Assembly (NCBI RefSeq): GCF_016464385.1
Contig: NZ_JADMLH010000003.1
Location: forward strand, 633,458 to 697,457
Reading direction: 5' to 3'
From: Nucisporomicrobium flavum
GTDB taxonomy: Bacteria; Actinomycetota; Actinomycetes; Mycobacteriales; Micromonosporaceae
Length of the DNA stretch: 64,000 nucleotides
Below the pieces are notes generated by a model, which ran no database searches, was not told the origin of the DNA, and saw nothing but the letters and a program-made list of their open reading frames with translations. The position numbers were made by a program, and so were the translations under genes. Positions 41,555-49,797 of this stretch are shown one piece after another. How positions within the stretch are numbered: the stretch's first letter is position 1; the number at the start of each line of letters is the position of its first letter.

Positions 41555-42118
41555 ATGGAGATCGCGGGGCTGGTCCTCGCCGCGGGCGCCGGGCGCCGGT
41601 ACGGGATGCCCAAGGCGCTCGTGCCGTGGCATGGCCGCCTGCTCGTGCAGCGCACCGCCGACGTGGCCGCGGAGGCCGGGCTCGCCCGCACTGTCGTGGT
41701 GGTCGGCGCGCAGGCCGAGCGCGTCCGTGCCGCGGCGCCGGAGCTGACCCTCGTCGAGAACCCCGCCTGGGATACCGGCATGGCGTCGTCGCTGCGGGCC
41801 GGGCTGGCAGCGCTGGGCGCGACGGCGGCCGGGGCAGCGGTGGTCCTGCTGGTCGACATGCCCGGCGTCACCCCCGCAGCGGTACGCCGCATCGCCGCGT
41901 ACGCGACCCCGTCGGCCCTGGCGATGGGCGGGTACGCCGGCCGCCGCTCGCATCCGGTGCTGCTGGGCCGCGACCACTGGGACGGCATCGCCCGCAGCGC
42001 GTCGGGTGACCGAGGCGCCCGGGACTACCTGCGCGCCCACGCCGGCGAGGTGCGCGTCGTGCCGGTCGGTGACGTGGCCGACGACACCGACCTCGACGTT
42101 CCCGCAGCGCATGCGTGA
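41555..42118 (+). CDS. MocA-like molybdenum cofactor nucleotidyltransferase
   Basis: A 187-residue NTP_transf_3 protein: LVLAAGAGRRYGMPKALVPW is the nucleotide-binding start, NPAWDTGMASSLRAGL and LLVDMPGVTPAAVR supply the metal-binding Asp, and GGYAGRRSHPVLLGRDHW matches MocA. MocA links CMP to molybdopterin to form MCD for xanthine-oxidase/CO-dehydrogenase family enzymes. Its stop overlaps the XdhC start by 8 bases. No client enzyme of that family lies in the window. Confidence 0.88.
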   Translation: MEIAGLVLAAGAGRRYGMPKALVPWHGRLLVQRTADVAAEAGLARTVVVVGAQAERVRAAAPELTLVENPAWDTGMASSLRAGLAALGATAAGAAVVLLVDMPGVTPAAVRRIAAYATPSALAMGGYAGRRSHPVLLGRDHWDGIARSASGDRGARDYLRAHAGEVRVVPVGDVADDTDLDVPAAHA

Positions 42119-43193
42119 CCTGCTGGGACCCCTGGCCGACGCCTGGCGGGCCGGCGAGCGGGCCGGGCTGGCGACCGTCACCGCTACCTGGTCCAGCGCG
42201 CCCCGGCAGCCCGGCGCGGCGATGCTGGTCCGCGCGGACGGTACGGCGCTGGGCAGCGTCTCGGGCGGCTGCGTGGAGGGCGCGGTGTACGAGCTGTGCC
42301 GAGAAGTAGCGGAGTCGGGCGAGCCGCGTACGGTCCAGTTCGGCGTCACGGACGACGACGCCTTCGGCGTGGGGCTGCCGTGCGGCGGAACGATCGAGCT
42401 GTTCGTGGAGCCGGCCGGCTTCCCGGAGGCGGAGGTGCTCGCCGCCGAGGTGGCCGCCGACCGGCCGGTGGCCCTCCTGACCGGGGTGGCGGGCCGGGTT
42501 CGTGCCCGGCACCTCGTACTGACGCCGGAGCGGCGGTGGGGATCGCTCGGCGGGGACGCGATCGACGAGGCCGCCACCGAGCGCGGCCGGGCGCTGCTCG
42601 CCGCCGCCGAGAGCGGCCCGGTCCGGCTCGGGGACGGGGCGACAGTGCTGGTCACCTCGTTCCCGCCGGCCGCCCGGATGCTCGTCTTCGGCGCCGGCGA
42701 CCACGCGGCGGCGGTCGCGCGGATCGGTGGCTTCCTCGGCTACCGGGTCACGGTGTGCGACGCCCGGCCGGTGTTCGCCACGGCCGGTCGGTTCCCGGGC
42801 GCCGAAGTGGTGACGGAGTGGCCGCACCGCTACCTGGCCGGCGAGGCCGCGGCGGGCCGGGTGGACGGGCGTACGGCCGTGTGCGTCCTGACCCACGACC
42901 CGAAGTTCGACGTGCCCGTGCTCGAGGTGGCGTTGCGGCTGCCGCTGGCGTACGTGGGCGCGATGGGCTCACGGCGTACGCACGACGACCGGCTCGCACG
43001 GCTCCGCGAGGCGGGGCTGGGCGCGGAGGAGCTGGACCGGCTCAGCTCGCCGATCGGGCTGGACCTCGGCGCCCGTACGCCGGAGGAGACCGCGGTGAGC
43101 GTGGCCGCGGAGATCGTGGCGCTGGGCCGGCACGGCTCGGGGCGGCGGCTCTCCGGCACCTCGGGCCCGATCCACGGCGGCGGGATGATCTGA
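42111..43193 (+). CDS. XdhC/CoxI-family molybdoenzyme maturation protein
   Basis: A 360-residue XdhC protein that stores or sulfurates MCD before insertion in xanthine-dehydrogenase-type enzymes. Motifs: TWSSAPRQPGAAMLV, GSVSGGCVEGAVYE, GLPCGGTIELFVEP in the N-terminal half and the Rossmann half LVFGAGDHAAAVARIGGFLG, AYVGAMGSRRTHDDRL and SPIGLDLGARTPEETAVSVA. ATG 42111 overlaps the mocA stop. Being apart from xdh or cox genes is unusual. Confidence 0.9.
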   Translation: MRDLLGPLADAWRAGERAGLATVTATWSSAPRQPGAAMLVRADGTALGSVSGGCVEGAVYELCREVAESGEPRTVQFGVTDDDAFGVGLPCGGTIELFVEPAGFPEAEVLAAEVAADRPVALLTGVAGRVRARHLVLTPERRWGSLGGDAIDEAATERGRALLAAAESGPVRLGDGATVLVTSFPPAARMLVFGAGDHAAAVARIGGFLGYRVTVCDARPVFATAGRFPGAEVVTEWPHRYLAGEAAAGRVDGRTAVCVLTHDPKFDVPVLEVALRLPLAYVGAMGSRRTHDDRLARLREAGLGAEELDRLSSPIGLDLGARTPEETAVSVAAEIVALGRHGSGRRLSGTSGPIHGGGMI

Positions 43194-43200
43194 TGGCCCG

Positions 43201-44136
43201 GTGCTGCACCTACGGATCATCTGCCCGCCGGACCGGACCGCCGCGGTCGAGGAGCTGCTGACCGGCGACGATGCGGTCACCCATGTCGTGGTGCTGCCGG
43301 GCACGGCCCGCGACCCGCACGGCGACCTGGTGCTGTGCGACGTCGTCCGGGAGGGCACCAGCGACCTGATCGCCGCGCTGCGCGAGCTCGGCGTGGAACG
43401 CGACGGCTCGATCATGCTGGAGAAGGTGGACACCACGCTGTCCGCGGCCGCGACGCGCGCCGAGAAGCGGGTGCCCGGGCTCGGCGTCGACGCCGTCGTC
43501 TGGGAGGAGGTCGAGCAGACCACCGCCGCCGAGAGCGAGCTGTCCTGGGCGTTCCTCACCTTCATGATGGTGGCGACCGTGATCGCCGGCATCGGCGTGC
43601 TCCTGGATCAGCCGATCCTCATCGTCGGCGCGATGGTCGTCGGCCCCGAGTTCGGCCCGCTCGCCGCGTTCTGCGTGGGCGTCGTCAGGGGCCGCTGGGA
43701 CATGGTGCGCCGGGCGCTCGGCTCGCTGGCCGCCGGGTTCGCCGCCGGTATGACGGTCACCGTCGCGACCACCTGGCTGCTGGACGCGCTCGACCTGGTG
43801 GACAGGTCGATGCTGCTCGGCGACCGGCCGCTGACCAGCTTCATCTGGCAGCCGGACGCGCTCAGCTGGGTGGTCGGGTTCCTGGCCGGCATCGCCGGGA
43901 TGCTCTCGCTGACCTCGGCGAAGGCGGGCACGCTGGTCGGCGTGCTGATCTCGGTGACCACGGTCCCGGCCGCCGCCAACGCGGCCGTGGCGCTCGCGTA
44001 CGGGGTGACGAACGAGGCCACCGGCTCCGCGCTGCAACTGCTGATCAACATCGCCGCGATCGTGACCGCCGGGGTGCTCACCCTGCTCGTGCAGCGGACC
44101 GCCGGCCGCCTCAGGGCCAGACCGGGCAGGAGCTGA
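43201..44136 (+). CDS. DUF389 membrane protein
   Basis: A 311-residue DUF389/TIGR00341-like protein. A soluble ferredoxin-like N-terminal domain (about 1-105) precedes six or seven hydrophobic helices with the family phrases LSWAFLTFMMVATVIAGIGV, ILIVGAMVVGPEFGPLAAFC and PAAANAAVALAYG. Function is unknown; relatives are thought to act in transport. GTG 43201 lies 7 bases after the xdhC stop on the same strand, possibly cotranscribed. Its 3' end overlaps the convergent HAD gene by 26 bases. Confidence 0.85.
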   Translation: MLHLRIICPPDRTAAVEELLTGDDAVTHVVVLPGTARDPHGDLVLCDVVREGTSDLIAALRELGVERDGSIMLEKVDTTLSAAATRAEKRVPGLGVDAVVWEEVEQTTAAESELSWAFLTFMMVATVIAGIGVLLDQPILIVGAMVVGPEFGPLAAFCVGVVRGRWDMVRRALGSLAAGFAAGMTVTVATTWLLDALDLVDRSMLLGDRPLTSFIWQPDALSWVVGFLAGIAGMLSLTSAKAGTLVGVLISVTTVPAAANAAVALAYGVTNEATGSALQLLINIAAIVTAGVLTLLVQRTAGRLRARPGRS

Positions 44137-44800
44137 GCTCGCGGAGGCTGCTCAGCCGGCACGGCTCGTCGAGGGGCCCCCGGCCCGGCCGGTCGAGATG
44201 CGCCGCGTGCAATCCGGCGGCGCGGGCCGCCACCACATCCAGCGCGTGGTTGTCGCCGACGCTGAGCACCTCGCCCGGGGCCAGGCCCCAGCTCCGGCAC
44301 GCCCGACGGAACGCCTCGGGATCGGGTTTCGCCACGCCCAGGCCGTCCACCGTGAACACCGGGCCGGCCAGCCCGCTCAGACCCGTACGGGCCAGCTTCC
44401 TGTTCTGTTGCACCGTGGAGCCGTTGGTCAGCACGGCGGCCCGCAGCCCGGCCGCCGCGATCATCCGCAGCGCGTCCGCCGCGTCGTCGAACGCGCGCCA
44501 CGCCGCCTCGTAGTGCCGCAGGTAGCCGGCGAAGACGTCATCCAGTTCCGCGTCGCTGCCGTCCGTACCCAGGAAATCGCGCAACCGGCGACGGCGCTGC
44601 TCCGCGTAGCTGATCGTGCCCGCCCGCCAGGCCGCGAGGTGCGGCTCCTCCAGGGCGGTCCACCGCGCGACCGCCTCGTCGGTGGCCGGCAGGCCGATCG
44701 ACGGCAGCCAGGCCCGCACGCCCGCGTCCGCGGCGGACCGGTGGTCGAAGAGCGTCCCGTCGAGGTCCAGCAGCACACCGCGCAGTGACACGCCGGGCAT
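44111..44800 (-). CDS. HAD-superfamily phosphatase
   Basis: A 229-residue HAD hydrolase: motif I LLDLDGTLFDH (nucleophile Asp12), motif II VLTNGS, motif III Lys in AKPDPEAF and motif IV VGDNHALD, with a helical cap between I and II. Resembles YjjG/N-acylneuraminate-9-phosphatase-like phosphatases; substrate unknown. ATG 44800 is divergent from the PLP enzyme start by only 16 bases. Confidence 0.9.
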   Translation of the reverse strand: MPGVSLRGVLLDLDGTLFDHRSAADAGVRAWLPSIGLPATDEAVARWTALEEPHLAAWRAGTISYAEQRRRRLRDFLGTDGSDAELDDVFAGYLRHYEAAWRAFDDAADALRMIAAAGLRAAVLTNGSTVQQNRKLARTGLSGLAGPVFTVDGLGVAKPDPEAFRRACRSWGLAPGEVLSVGDNHALDVVAARAAGLHAAHLDRPGRGPLDEPCRLSSLRELSSCPVWP

Positions 44801-44816
44801 CCTATGCTCGGCAGTC

Positions 44817-45689
44817 GTGGACATCCCGCCGATACCCCTGGGGACGTGGCCCACGCCGCTCGAGCCGGCGCTGCGCCTCGCGGTCGCGCTGAACCTCGGC
44901 GAGCTGTGGATCAAACGCGACGACCTGACCGGCCTGGGCGGCGGCGGCAACAAGGTCCGGAAACTGCAGTATTCCTGCGCGCAGGCGGTCAAAGCGGGAG
45001 CGACGGCGCTGGTCACCACGGGTGCGCCGCAGTCCAACCACGCCCGGCTCACCGCGGCCGCGGCCGCCCGGCTCGGGCTGCGCTGCACGCTCGTGCTGCG
45101 CGGGCACCCACCGGCGGAACGCCGCGGCAACCTGATCCTCGACGACCTCGCGGGCGCGACGGTCGTCTGGGCCGGCGACGCGCCTCTCGACGAGGTGGCC
45201 GCCGCCCAGGACGGCTACCTGATCCCGTTCGGCGGCACCTCCGCGTTCGCCGCCCGCGGGTACGTCGACTGCGCCCGGGAGCTGCTCACCCAGCTGCCGG
45301 AGCTGGACACGGTGGTGGTCGCGCTCGGCTCGGGAGGCACGATGGCCGGCCTGGTCGCGCACCTCGGCCCGGAACGGGTGTGCGGCGTCGACACCGGCGC
45401 GCTGCCCGACCCGCGCGGGACCGTCGCGGCGCTGCTGGCCGAGATGGGACGGCCCGTGGACCCGGCCGCGCTGCGCATCGACGGCTCCCAGGTCGGCGCG
45501 GGCTACGCGACGCTGACCGAGCCGGTACGGGCCGCGCTGTCCCTGGCCGCCCGGACCGAGGGGCTGTTCCTGGATCCGACGTACACCGGCCGCGCGTTCG
45601 CGGGGCTGTGCGCGGACCCGCCCGCCGGCAAGGTCGTGTTCCTGCACACCGGCGGCCTGCCCGGCCTCTTCGGCCACCCCGGTTTCTAG
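44817..45689 (+). CDS. PLP-dependent D-cysteine desulfhydrase / ACC deaminase-like enzyme
   Basis: A 290-residue fold-type II PLP enzyme: LWIKRDDLTGLGGGGNKVRK with the Schiff-base Lys46, TGAPQSNHARLTAAAAARLG, VALGSGGTMAGL for the phosphate-binding loop and DPTYTGRAFAGL near the end. D-cysteine desulfhydrase would release H2S, pyruvate and ammonia, which might add to the sulfur theme of the window. ACC deaminase cannot be excluded by eye. GTG 44817 is the start; its stop overlaps the convergent LysR gene. Confidence 0.88.
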   Translation: MDIPPIPLGTWPTPLEPALRLAVALNLGELWIKRDDLTGLGGGGNKVRKLQYSCAQAVKAGATALVTTGAPQSNHARLTAAAAARLGLRCTLVLRGHPPAERRGNLILDDLAGATVVWAGDAPLDEVAAAQDGYLIPFGGTSAFAARGYVDCARELLTQLPELDTVVVALGSGGTMAGLVAHLGPERVCGVDTGALPDPRGTVAALLAEMGRPVDPAALRIDGSQVGAGYATLTEPVRAALSLAARTEGLFLDPTYTGRAFAGLCADPPAGKVVFLHTGGLPGLFGHPGF

Positions 45690-46534
45690 AGCCGCGTCGC
45701 CGTCCGGACGAGGCCGGCGACGCCGCGGGAGCGGCTGTGCGGCGGCCAGGCGATGACCGTGGTGACCATGGGCGCGTCCGGCACCGGCACGACGACCAGT
45801 TCGCCGGGCAGGTGGGGCCGGGCCGACTCGGGCAGCACCGCGGCCGCCCGGCCCAGCCCGATCAGCTGGAGCAGCTGGGCGTGGTCGCGTACCTCCGGCC
45901 CGGGGCCGGCGGGATAGGTCCCGTCCCGGCCGCGCCATCGGGGCAGCGGCAGTCCGGACAGCTCGCTCACCTCGGCGGCACGTACCGAGGCCCGGCCGCT
46001 GAGGGGATGGCCGCCCGGCAGGACCAGCACCTGACCCTCGGTCCGCAGCTCCTCGACGTCGAACCCGGACACCGAGTCGAACGGCCGGTGCAGCAGCGCC
46101 ACGTCGGCCCGGCCGTCGCGCAGCAGCCGTTCCTGCTCGCCGATCCCGCACAGCAGCACGTCCACGGGCACGGCGTCGGGTTCGGCCGCGTACGCGTCGA
46201 GCAGCTTCGCCAGCAGTTCGCCGGCCGCGCCCGCCTTCGTGGCCAGCACCACGCCGGCCGTGCCATCCCCGGCCTGCGCGGCCCGCCGGGTGCGTCGCTC
46301 GGCCGCCTCCACCGCGTCCAGCGCCGCCCGTGCCTCGCGCAGGAGCACCGCCCCGGCCTCCGTCAGGCCGACCGACCGGCTGGTGCGTCGGAGCAGCGTC
46401 GCGCCGAGGCGCCGTTCTAGCCGGCTGATCGCCCGGGACAGCGGCGGCTGGGCGATGCCGAGCCGCTCCGCCGCCCGGCCGAAGTGCAGCTCCTCGGCGA
46501 CGGCGACGAAGTACCGCAGCTCCCGCGTCTCCAC
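45686..46534 (-). CDS. LysR-family transcriptional regulator
   Basis: A 282-residue LTTR. The N-terminal winged helix is VETRELRYFVAVAEELHFGR, AAERLGIAQPPLSRAISRLE; the periplasmic-binding-like C-terminal domain covers the rest (LLCGIGEQERLLRDGRADVA, RPHLPGELVVVPVPDAPMV). GTG 46534 matches the usual LTTR N-terminus. It is divergent from the SDR at 46630, with a perfect LTTR box in the 95-base gap, so this SDR is its likely target. Confidence 0.92.
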   Translation of the reverse strand: METRELRYFVAVAEELHFGRAAERLGIAQPPLSRAISRLERRLGATLLRRTSRSVGLTEAGAVLLREARAALDAVEAAERRTRRAAQAGDGTAGVVLATKAGAAGELLAKLLDAYAAEPDAVPVDVLLCGIGEQERLLRDGRADVALLHRPFDSVSGFDVEELRTEGQVLVLPGGHPLSGRASVRAAEVSELSGLPLPRWRGRDGTYPAGPGPEVRDHAQLLQLIGLGRAAAVLPESARPHLPGELVVVPVPDAPMVTTVIAWPPHSRSRGVAGLVRTATRL

Positions 46535-46555
46535 GCCGCCATCGTATCCCCGGAT

Positions 46556-46574
46556 CGATACCCGGGAGGTATCG
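46556..46574. promoter_or_regulatory. LysR-type operator (T-N11-A box)
   Basis: CGATACC (46556-46562), CGGGA, GGTATCG (46568-46574) form a perfect 7-base inverted repeat containing ATAC-N7-GTAT, the classic T-N11-A LTTR pattern. It is located between the LysR GTG and SDR ATG, 22 bases upstream of the former. A second GTATCC half-site at about 46543 may be the activation site. Confidence 0.6.
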
Positions 46575-46629
46575 CCGGCCACCCGTTCGGTGTTGGTCGC
46601 CGCGATGAGACGCGGACAGGATCGAGGAC

Positions 46630-47355
46630 ATGAGCGATCGAACAATGGCGCTGGTCACCGGCGCGAACAAGGGCATCGGGTACGAGATCGCGGCGGGCCT
46701 CGGGGCGCTCGGCTGGCAGGTCGGGGTCGGCGCCCGTGACGAGGAGCGCCGGGAGGCCGCGGTGGCGAAGCTGCGCGCGGGTGGGGCCGATGCTTTCGGC
46801 GTACCGCTGGACGTGACCGACGGCGCGAGCGTGACCGCCGCCGCCCGGCTGATCGAGGACCGGGCCGGCCGCCTCGACGTGCTGGTCAACAACGCGGGCA
46901 TCACCGGCGGCCGGCCGCAGGAGCCGACCCTCGTCGACCCCGCGACGATCCTGGCCGCCGTGGACGTCAACGTGCTCGGCGTCGTCCGCGTCACCAACGC
47001 GATGCTGCCGCTGCTGCGCCGCTCCGCCTCGCCGCGGATCGTCAACATGTCCAGCACCGTCGGCTCCCTGACCCGGCAGTCGACACCCGGTGCGCAGGTC
47101 GGCCCCATCGCGGCCGCGTACTCGACGTCGAAAACGTTCCTCAACGCCGTCACCGTGCAGTACGTCAGGGAGCTGCGGGACACGAACATCCTGATCAACC
47201 TGGCGTGCCCGGGCTACACCGCGACCGACCTGAACGCCTTCAGCGGCGTGCGTACCCCGGAACAGGGCGCGGCGATCGCGATCCGGCTCGCCACCCTGCC
47301 CGACGACGGCCCGACCGGCGGCTTCTTCGACGACGAGGGCGAGATCCCCTGGTGA
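46630..47355 (+). CDS. SDR-family oxidoreductase
   Basis: A 241-residue classical SDR: LVTGANKGIGYEIAAGLG, LDVLVNNAGITGG, VNMSSTVGSL for the catalytic Ser and YSTSK for Tyr-x3-Lys. The length and the LNAVTVQYVRELRDTNILIN stretch resemble carbonyl-reductase-like SDRs of bacteria. Divergent from the LysR regulator, which probably induces it in response to its substrate. Confidence 0.9.
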   Translation: MSDRTMALVTGANKGIGYEIAAGLGALGWQVGVGARDEERREAAVAKLRAGGADAFGVPLDVTDGASVTAAARLIEDRAGRLDVLVNNAGITGGRPQEPTLVDPATILAAVDVNVLGVVRVTNAMLPLLRRSASPRIVNMSSTVGSLTRQSTPGAQVGPIAAAYSTSKTFLNAVTVQYVRELRDTNILINLACPGYTATDLNAFSGVRTPEQGAAIAIRLATLPDDGPTGGFFDDEGEIPW

Positions 47356-47365
47356 CCGTCCGTCC

Positions 47366-48775
47366 TCAGCGGACCGCCGCGGGCAGACCTCGCAGAGCTG
47401 CCAGCCCCAGGGCGGAACGCGGCTGGTAGGCGGTCCGCCACAGGCCGCCGTGCGCCGCGCCGAACGCCTCGTCCCGCCAGGCCTGCGGCGCCGCGGCCCG
47501 CGGGTTGCGCAGCTGGTGCACGAGCAGTGCCGCCATGAGCCGGTTGCTGGTGGCCGGTTCGAAGACCTCCACCCCGAACAGGTGCGCGCCCGCGTACGCC
47601 GCCGCCAGCAGCCGGTTGCTCGTCACCGATCGGGTCCGGGTGGGCGGCGCGACGGAAAGACTGACCGTCGTGCCGGCCTGCCGGGCCACCGCCGCGCGCC
47701 AGCGCTGGATCCGCTTGGCCAGCGCGTAGTTCGGCCCCTGCTGCGGCACGAGGCTGTCGGCGATGCCCGGGTCCGCGCCCTCCGGATAGTTCGGGGTCAG
47801 CAGCCGCTCCGCGGAGAACAGGTGGGCGAGGCGGGCGGTCCGCGAACGCTCGCGATACCGGGCTGTGGACTGCGCCACGGCTTCGCCGGGCACCGCGAAG
47901 ACGTCGGTCGGGGTCGCGAGGAACGCCAGCGCCGTGTCGCGCCGCTGCGCCATGACATGGACGGAGACAGCGTCCACAGCCGCGGACAGCCGGGCGTACG
48001 CCGCACCGGGCGCGTACACGTAATTGCCCAGCACCAGCCGCCCGGGCATGCCGAGCAGCCAGCGCGCGACCCCGGGCAGCCCGCTGAGCAGGTCCACGCC
48101 GGCGGTCTCCACCGAGGTTCCGGGCGCGATCAGCGTCCCGGCGCTGCGGCGTGCCGTCGCAGCCACCCGCGCCCACAGCTCGGGCCGCGGCAGGTCGACG
48201 CCCACCACCGTGGCACCCCAGCCGAGCGCGGCAGGCAGCGGTCCCATCTCCGCGCCGGCGCCCAGCACGACGAGCCGGTGATCGGAGAGGTCCAGCCAGC
48301 CCGGGTTCGCCACCACCTCGCGGACCATCCCGGCGCACGACGCCTCGATGCTGCCGGCGGCGACCCACGCGTCGAGGCGCCGGAGCAGCGAGTCGCCCCG
48401 CAGCAGCTCCCCGCGCCACGGCACGATCAGCTCACGCTCCGGCTCGCCCTCGCCCGTGACGGTCACCGTGCCGGGCGGCTCCTCATCGCCCTCGAACACC
48501 GAGCCGAGCGGCGCGTCCCCGCCCGCCCGTTCGACGGCCATCCGGCGGTGCACCGACTCGAGGCCGGCCGCGGCGAGGTCGTACCCGTCGTCCAGGCCTG
48601 CCTCCACCAGCGCCCGGAAGTGCCGCAGATAGCCCTTGCGCCAGTCGCGTTCGTCCGCCGCGGCGTCGGCGGCCGCGGGGTCGGCGGCCCGCAGGGCGTC
48701 GGCGACCACCGCACGCCCGAGCTCCGAGCTGCTGCGCCGACCGTCCGCACCGCGGGGAAACACGACCTCGTTCAC
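47366..48775 (-). CDS. Unrecognised 469-residue protein with a Rossmann-like core
   Basis: I do not recognise this family. Visible features: a helical N-terminus (RDWRKGYLRHFRALVEAGLD), a central Rossmann-like nucleotide or SAM-binding turn (RLVVLGAGAEMGPLPAALGW, GATVVGVDLPRP) at about residues 170-200, the conserved-looking NYVYAPGAAYARLSAAVDAV, and a C-terminal helical region (NYALAKRIQRWRAAVARQAG). No signal peptide or membrane helix. GTG 48775 starts MNEVVFPRG. It is a single gene on the minus strand, ending 10 bases from the SDR stop. Confidence 0.75.
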   Translation of the reverse strand: MNEVVFPRGADGRRSSSELGRAVVADALRAADPAAADAAADERDWRKGYLRHFRALVEAGLDDGYDLAAAGLESVHRRMAVERAGGDAPLGSVFEGDEEPPGTVTVTGEGEPERELIVPWRGELLRGDSLLRRLDAWVAAGSIEASCAGMVREVVANPGWLDLSDHRLVVLGAGAEMGPLPAALGWGATVVGVDLPRPELWARVAATARRSAGTLIAPGTSVETAGVDLLSGLPGVARWLLGMPGRLVLGNYVYAPGAAYARLSAAVDAVSVHVMAQRRDTALAFLATPTDVFAVPGEAVAQSTARYRERSRTARLAHLFSAERLLTPNYPEGADPGIADSLVPQQGPNYALAKRIQRWRAAVARQAGTTVSLSVAPPTRTRSVTSNRLLAAAYAGAHLFGVEVFEPATSNRLMAALLVHQLRNPRAAAPQAWRDEAFGAAHGGLWRTAYQPRSALGLAALRGLPAAVR

Positions 48776-48894
48776 GCCGCACAGTATGGCCGTACGGTCC
48801 TCCTACCGCGGGAGGAGGAGCCCCGGCCGCGGGGACGACCGGACGGACCGGCGGTCGGGCGAAACGGCGCGTCGTGCCGGACAGCATCAGCGGT

Positions 48895-49770
48895 ATGACT
48901 TCCGTGCCGCGCCTGCACCGCCCGTTGATGGTCCTCACCGCCGCCATGGCGGCGCTCGTCGTGGTCGCCGCGGTGGGCATCGTCGCCGATCCCCGCGTCC
49001 TGACCGGCATGCCGATCTGGGCGAAGCCGTTCAAGTTCGCCGTCTCGTTCACCCTGTACGCCGCCACACTCGCGTGGATGCTGTCGTTGCTGCCCCGCCG
49101 CAGCCGGGCCGCCGAGCGGGCCGCCACGGTCGTCGTCGCGGCGAGCCTGGCCGAGATGATCGTCATCGTCGGGCAGGTGCTGCGGGGCACCACCAGCCAC
49201 TACAACATGACCACCCCGCTGAACTCGGCGCTGTGGAGCGTCATGGGCATCGCGATCATGGTGCTGTTCGCCGGGCATCTGGTCATCGGCCTCGTCGTCC
49301 TGCGCGCCCGCATCGCCGATCGTCCCGCCGCGCACGCCGTCCGGTGGGGGCTCGGGCTGACGCTGCTGGGGATGCTGGTGGCCGTACCCATGACGCAGTC
49401 CCGGATGGCGCACAGCGTCGGCGTGGCCGACGGCGGGCCCGGCCTGCCGCTGACCGGTTGGAGCACGACCGGGGGAGACCTGCGCATCGGCCACTTCGTC
49501 GGGCTGCACGCCCTGCAGGCGCTGCCGCTGCTGGCGCTTCTCCTGGGCCGCCGGTTCGACGAGGCGACCCGGCTGCGGCTGCTGGCCGTCGGCGGCTCCG
49601 CGTACGGCGTGCTCACGCTGCTGCTCACCTGGCAGGCGCTGCGGGCCCAGCCGCTGTTGCGCCCGGACGCTCTCACTGTCGCGGCCTTCGCGGCGCTCGC
49701 CGCCGGAACCGCCGTCGCCGCCACCGCGGTCATCCGGGCCCGGCGACCCGAGCTGACCCTCGCCGCGTGA
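48895..49770 (+). CDS. Multi-pass membrane protein, unknown function
   Basis: A 291-residue protein with about eight hydrophobic helices (LMVLTAAMAALVVVAAVGIV, FKFAVSFTLYAATLAWML, ATVVVAASLAEMIVIVGQVL, ALWSVMGIAIMVLFAGHLVI, and others). GMPIWAKPFKFAVSFTLY and GDLRIGHFVGLHALQALPLL are candidate conserved motifs; the former contains a charged Lys pair at a membrane edge, the latter two His that might bind haem. Not recognised as a named family. ATG 48895; the next gene follows 27 bases later on the same strand. Confidence 0.7.
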   Translation: MTSVPRLHRPLMVLTAAMAALVVVAAVGIVADPRVLTGMPIWAKPFKFAVSFTLYAATLAWMLSLLPRRSRAAERAATVVVAASLAEMIVIVGQVLRGTTSHYNMTTPLNSALWSVMGIAIMVLFAGHLVIGLVVLRARIADRPAAHAVRWGLGLTLLGMLVAVPMTQSRMAHSVGVADGGPGLPLTGWSTTGGDLRIGHFVGLHALQALPLLALLLGRRFDEATRLRLLAVGGSAYGVLTLLLTWQALRAQPLLRPDALTVAAFAALAAGTAVAATAVIRARRPELTLAA

Positions 49771-49797
49771 CCGGCGGCCCGGCCTAAGGTGGTCCCC

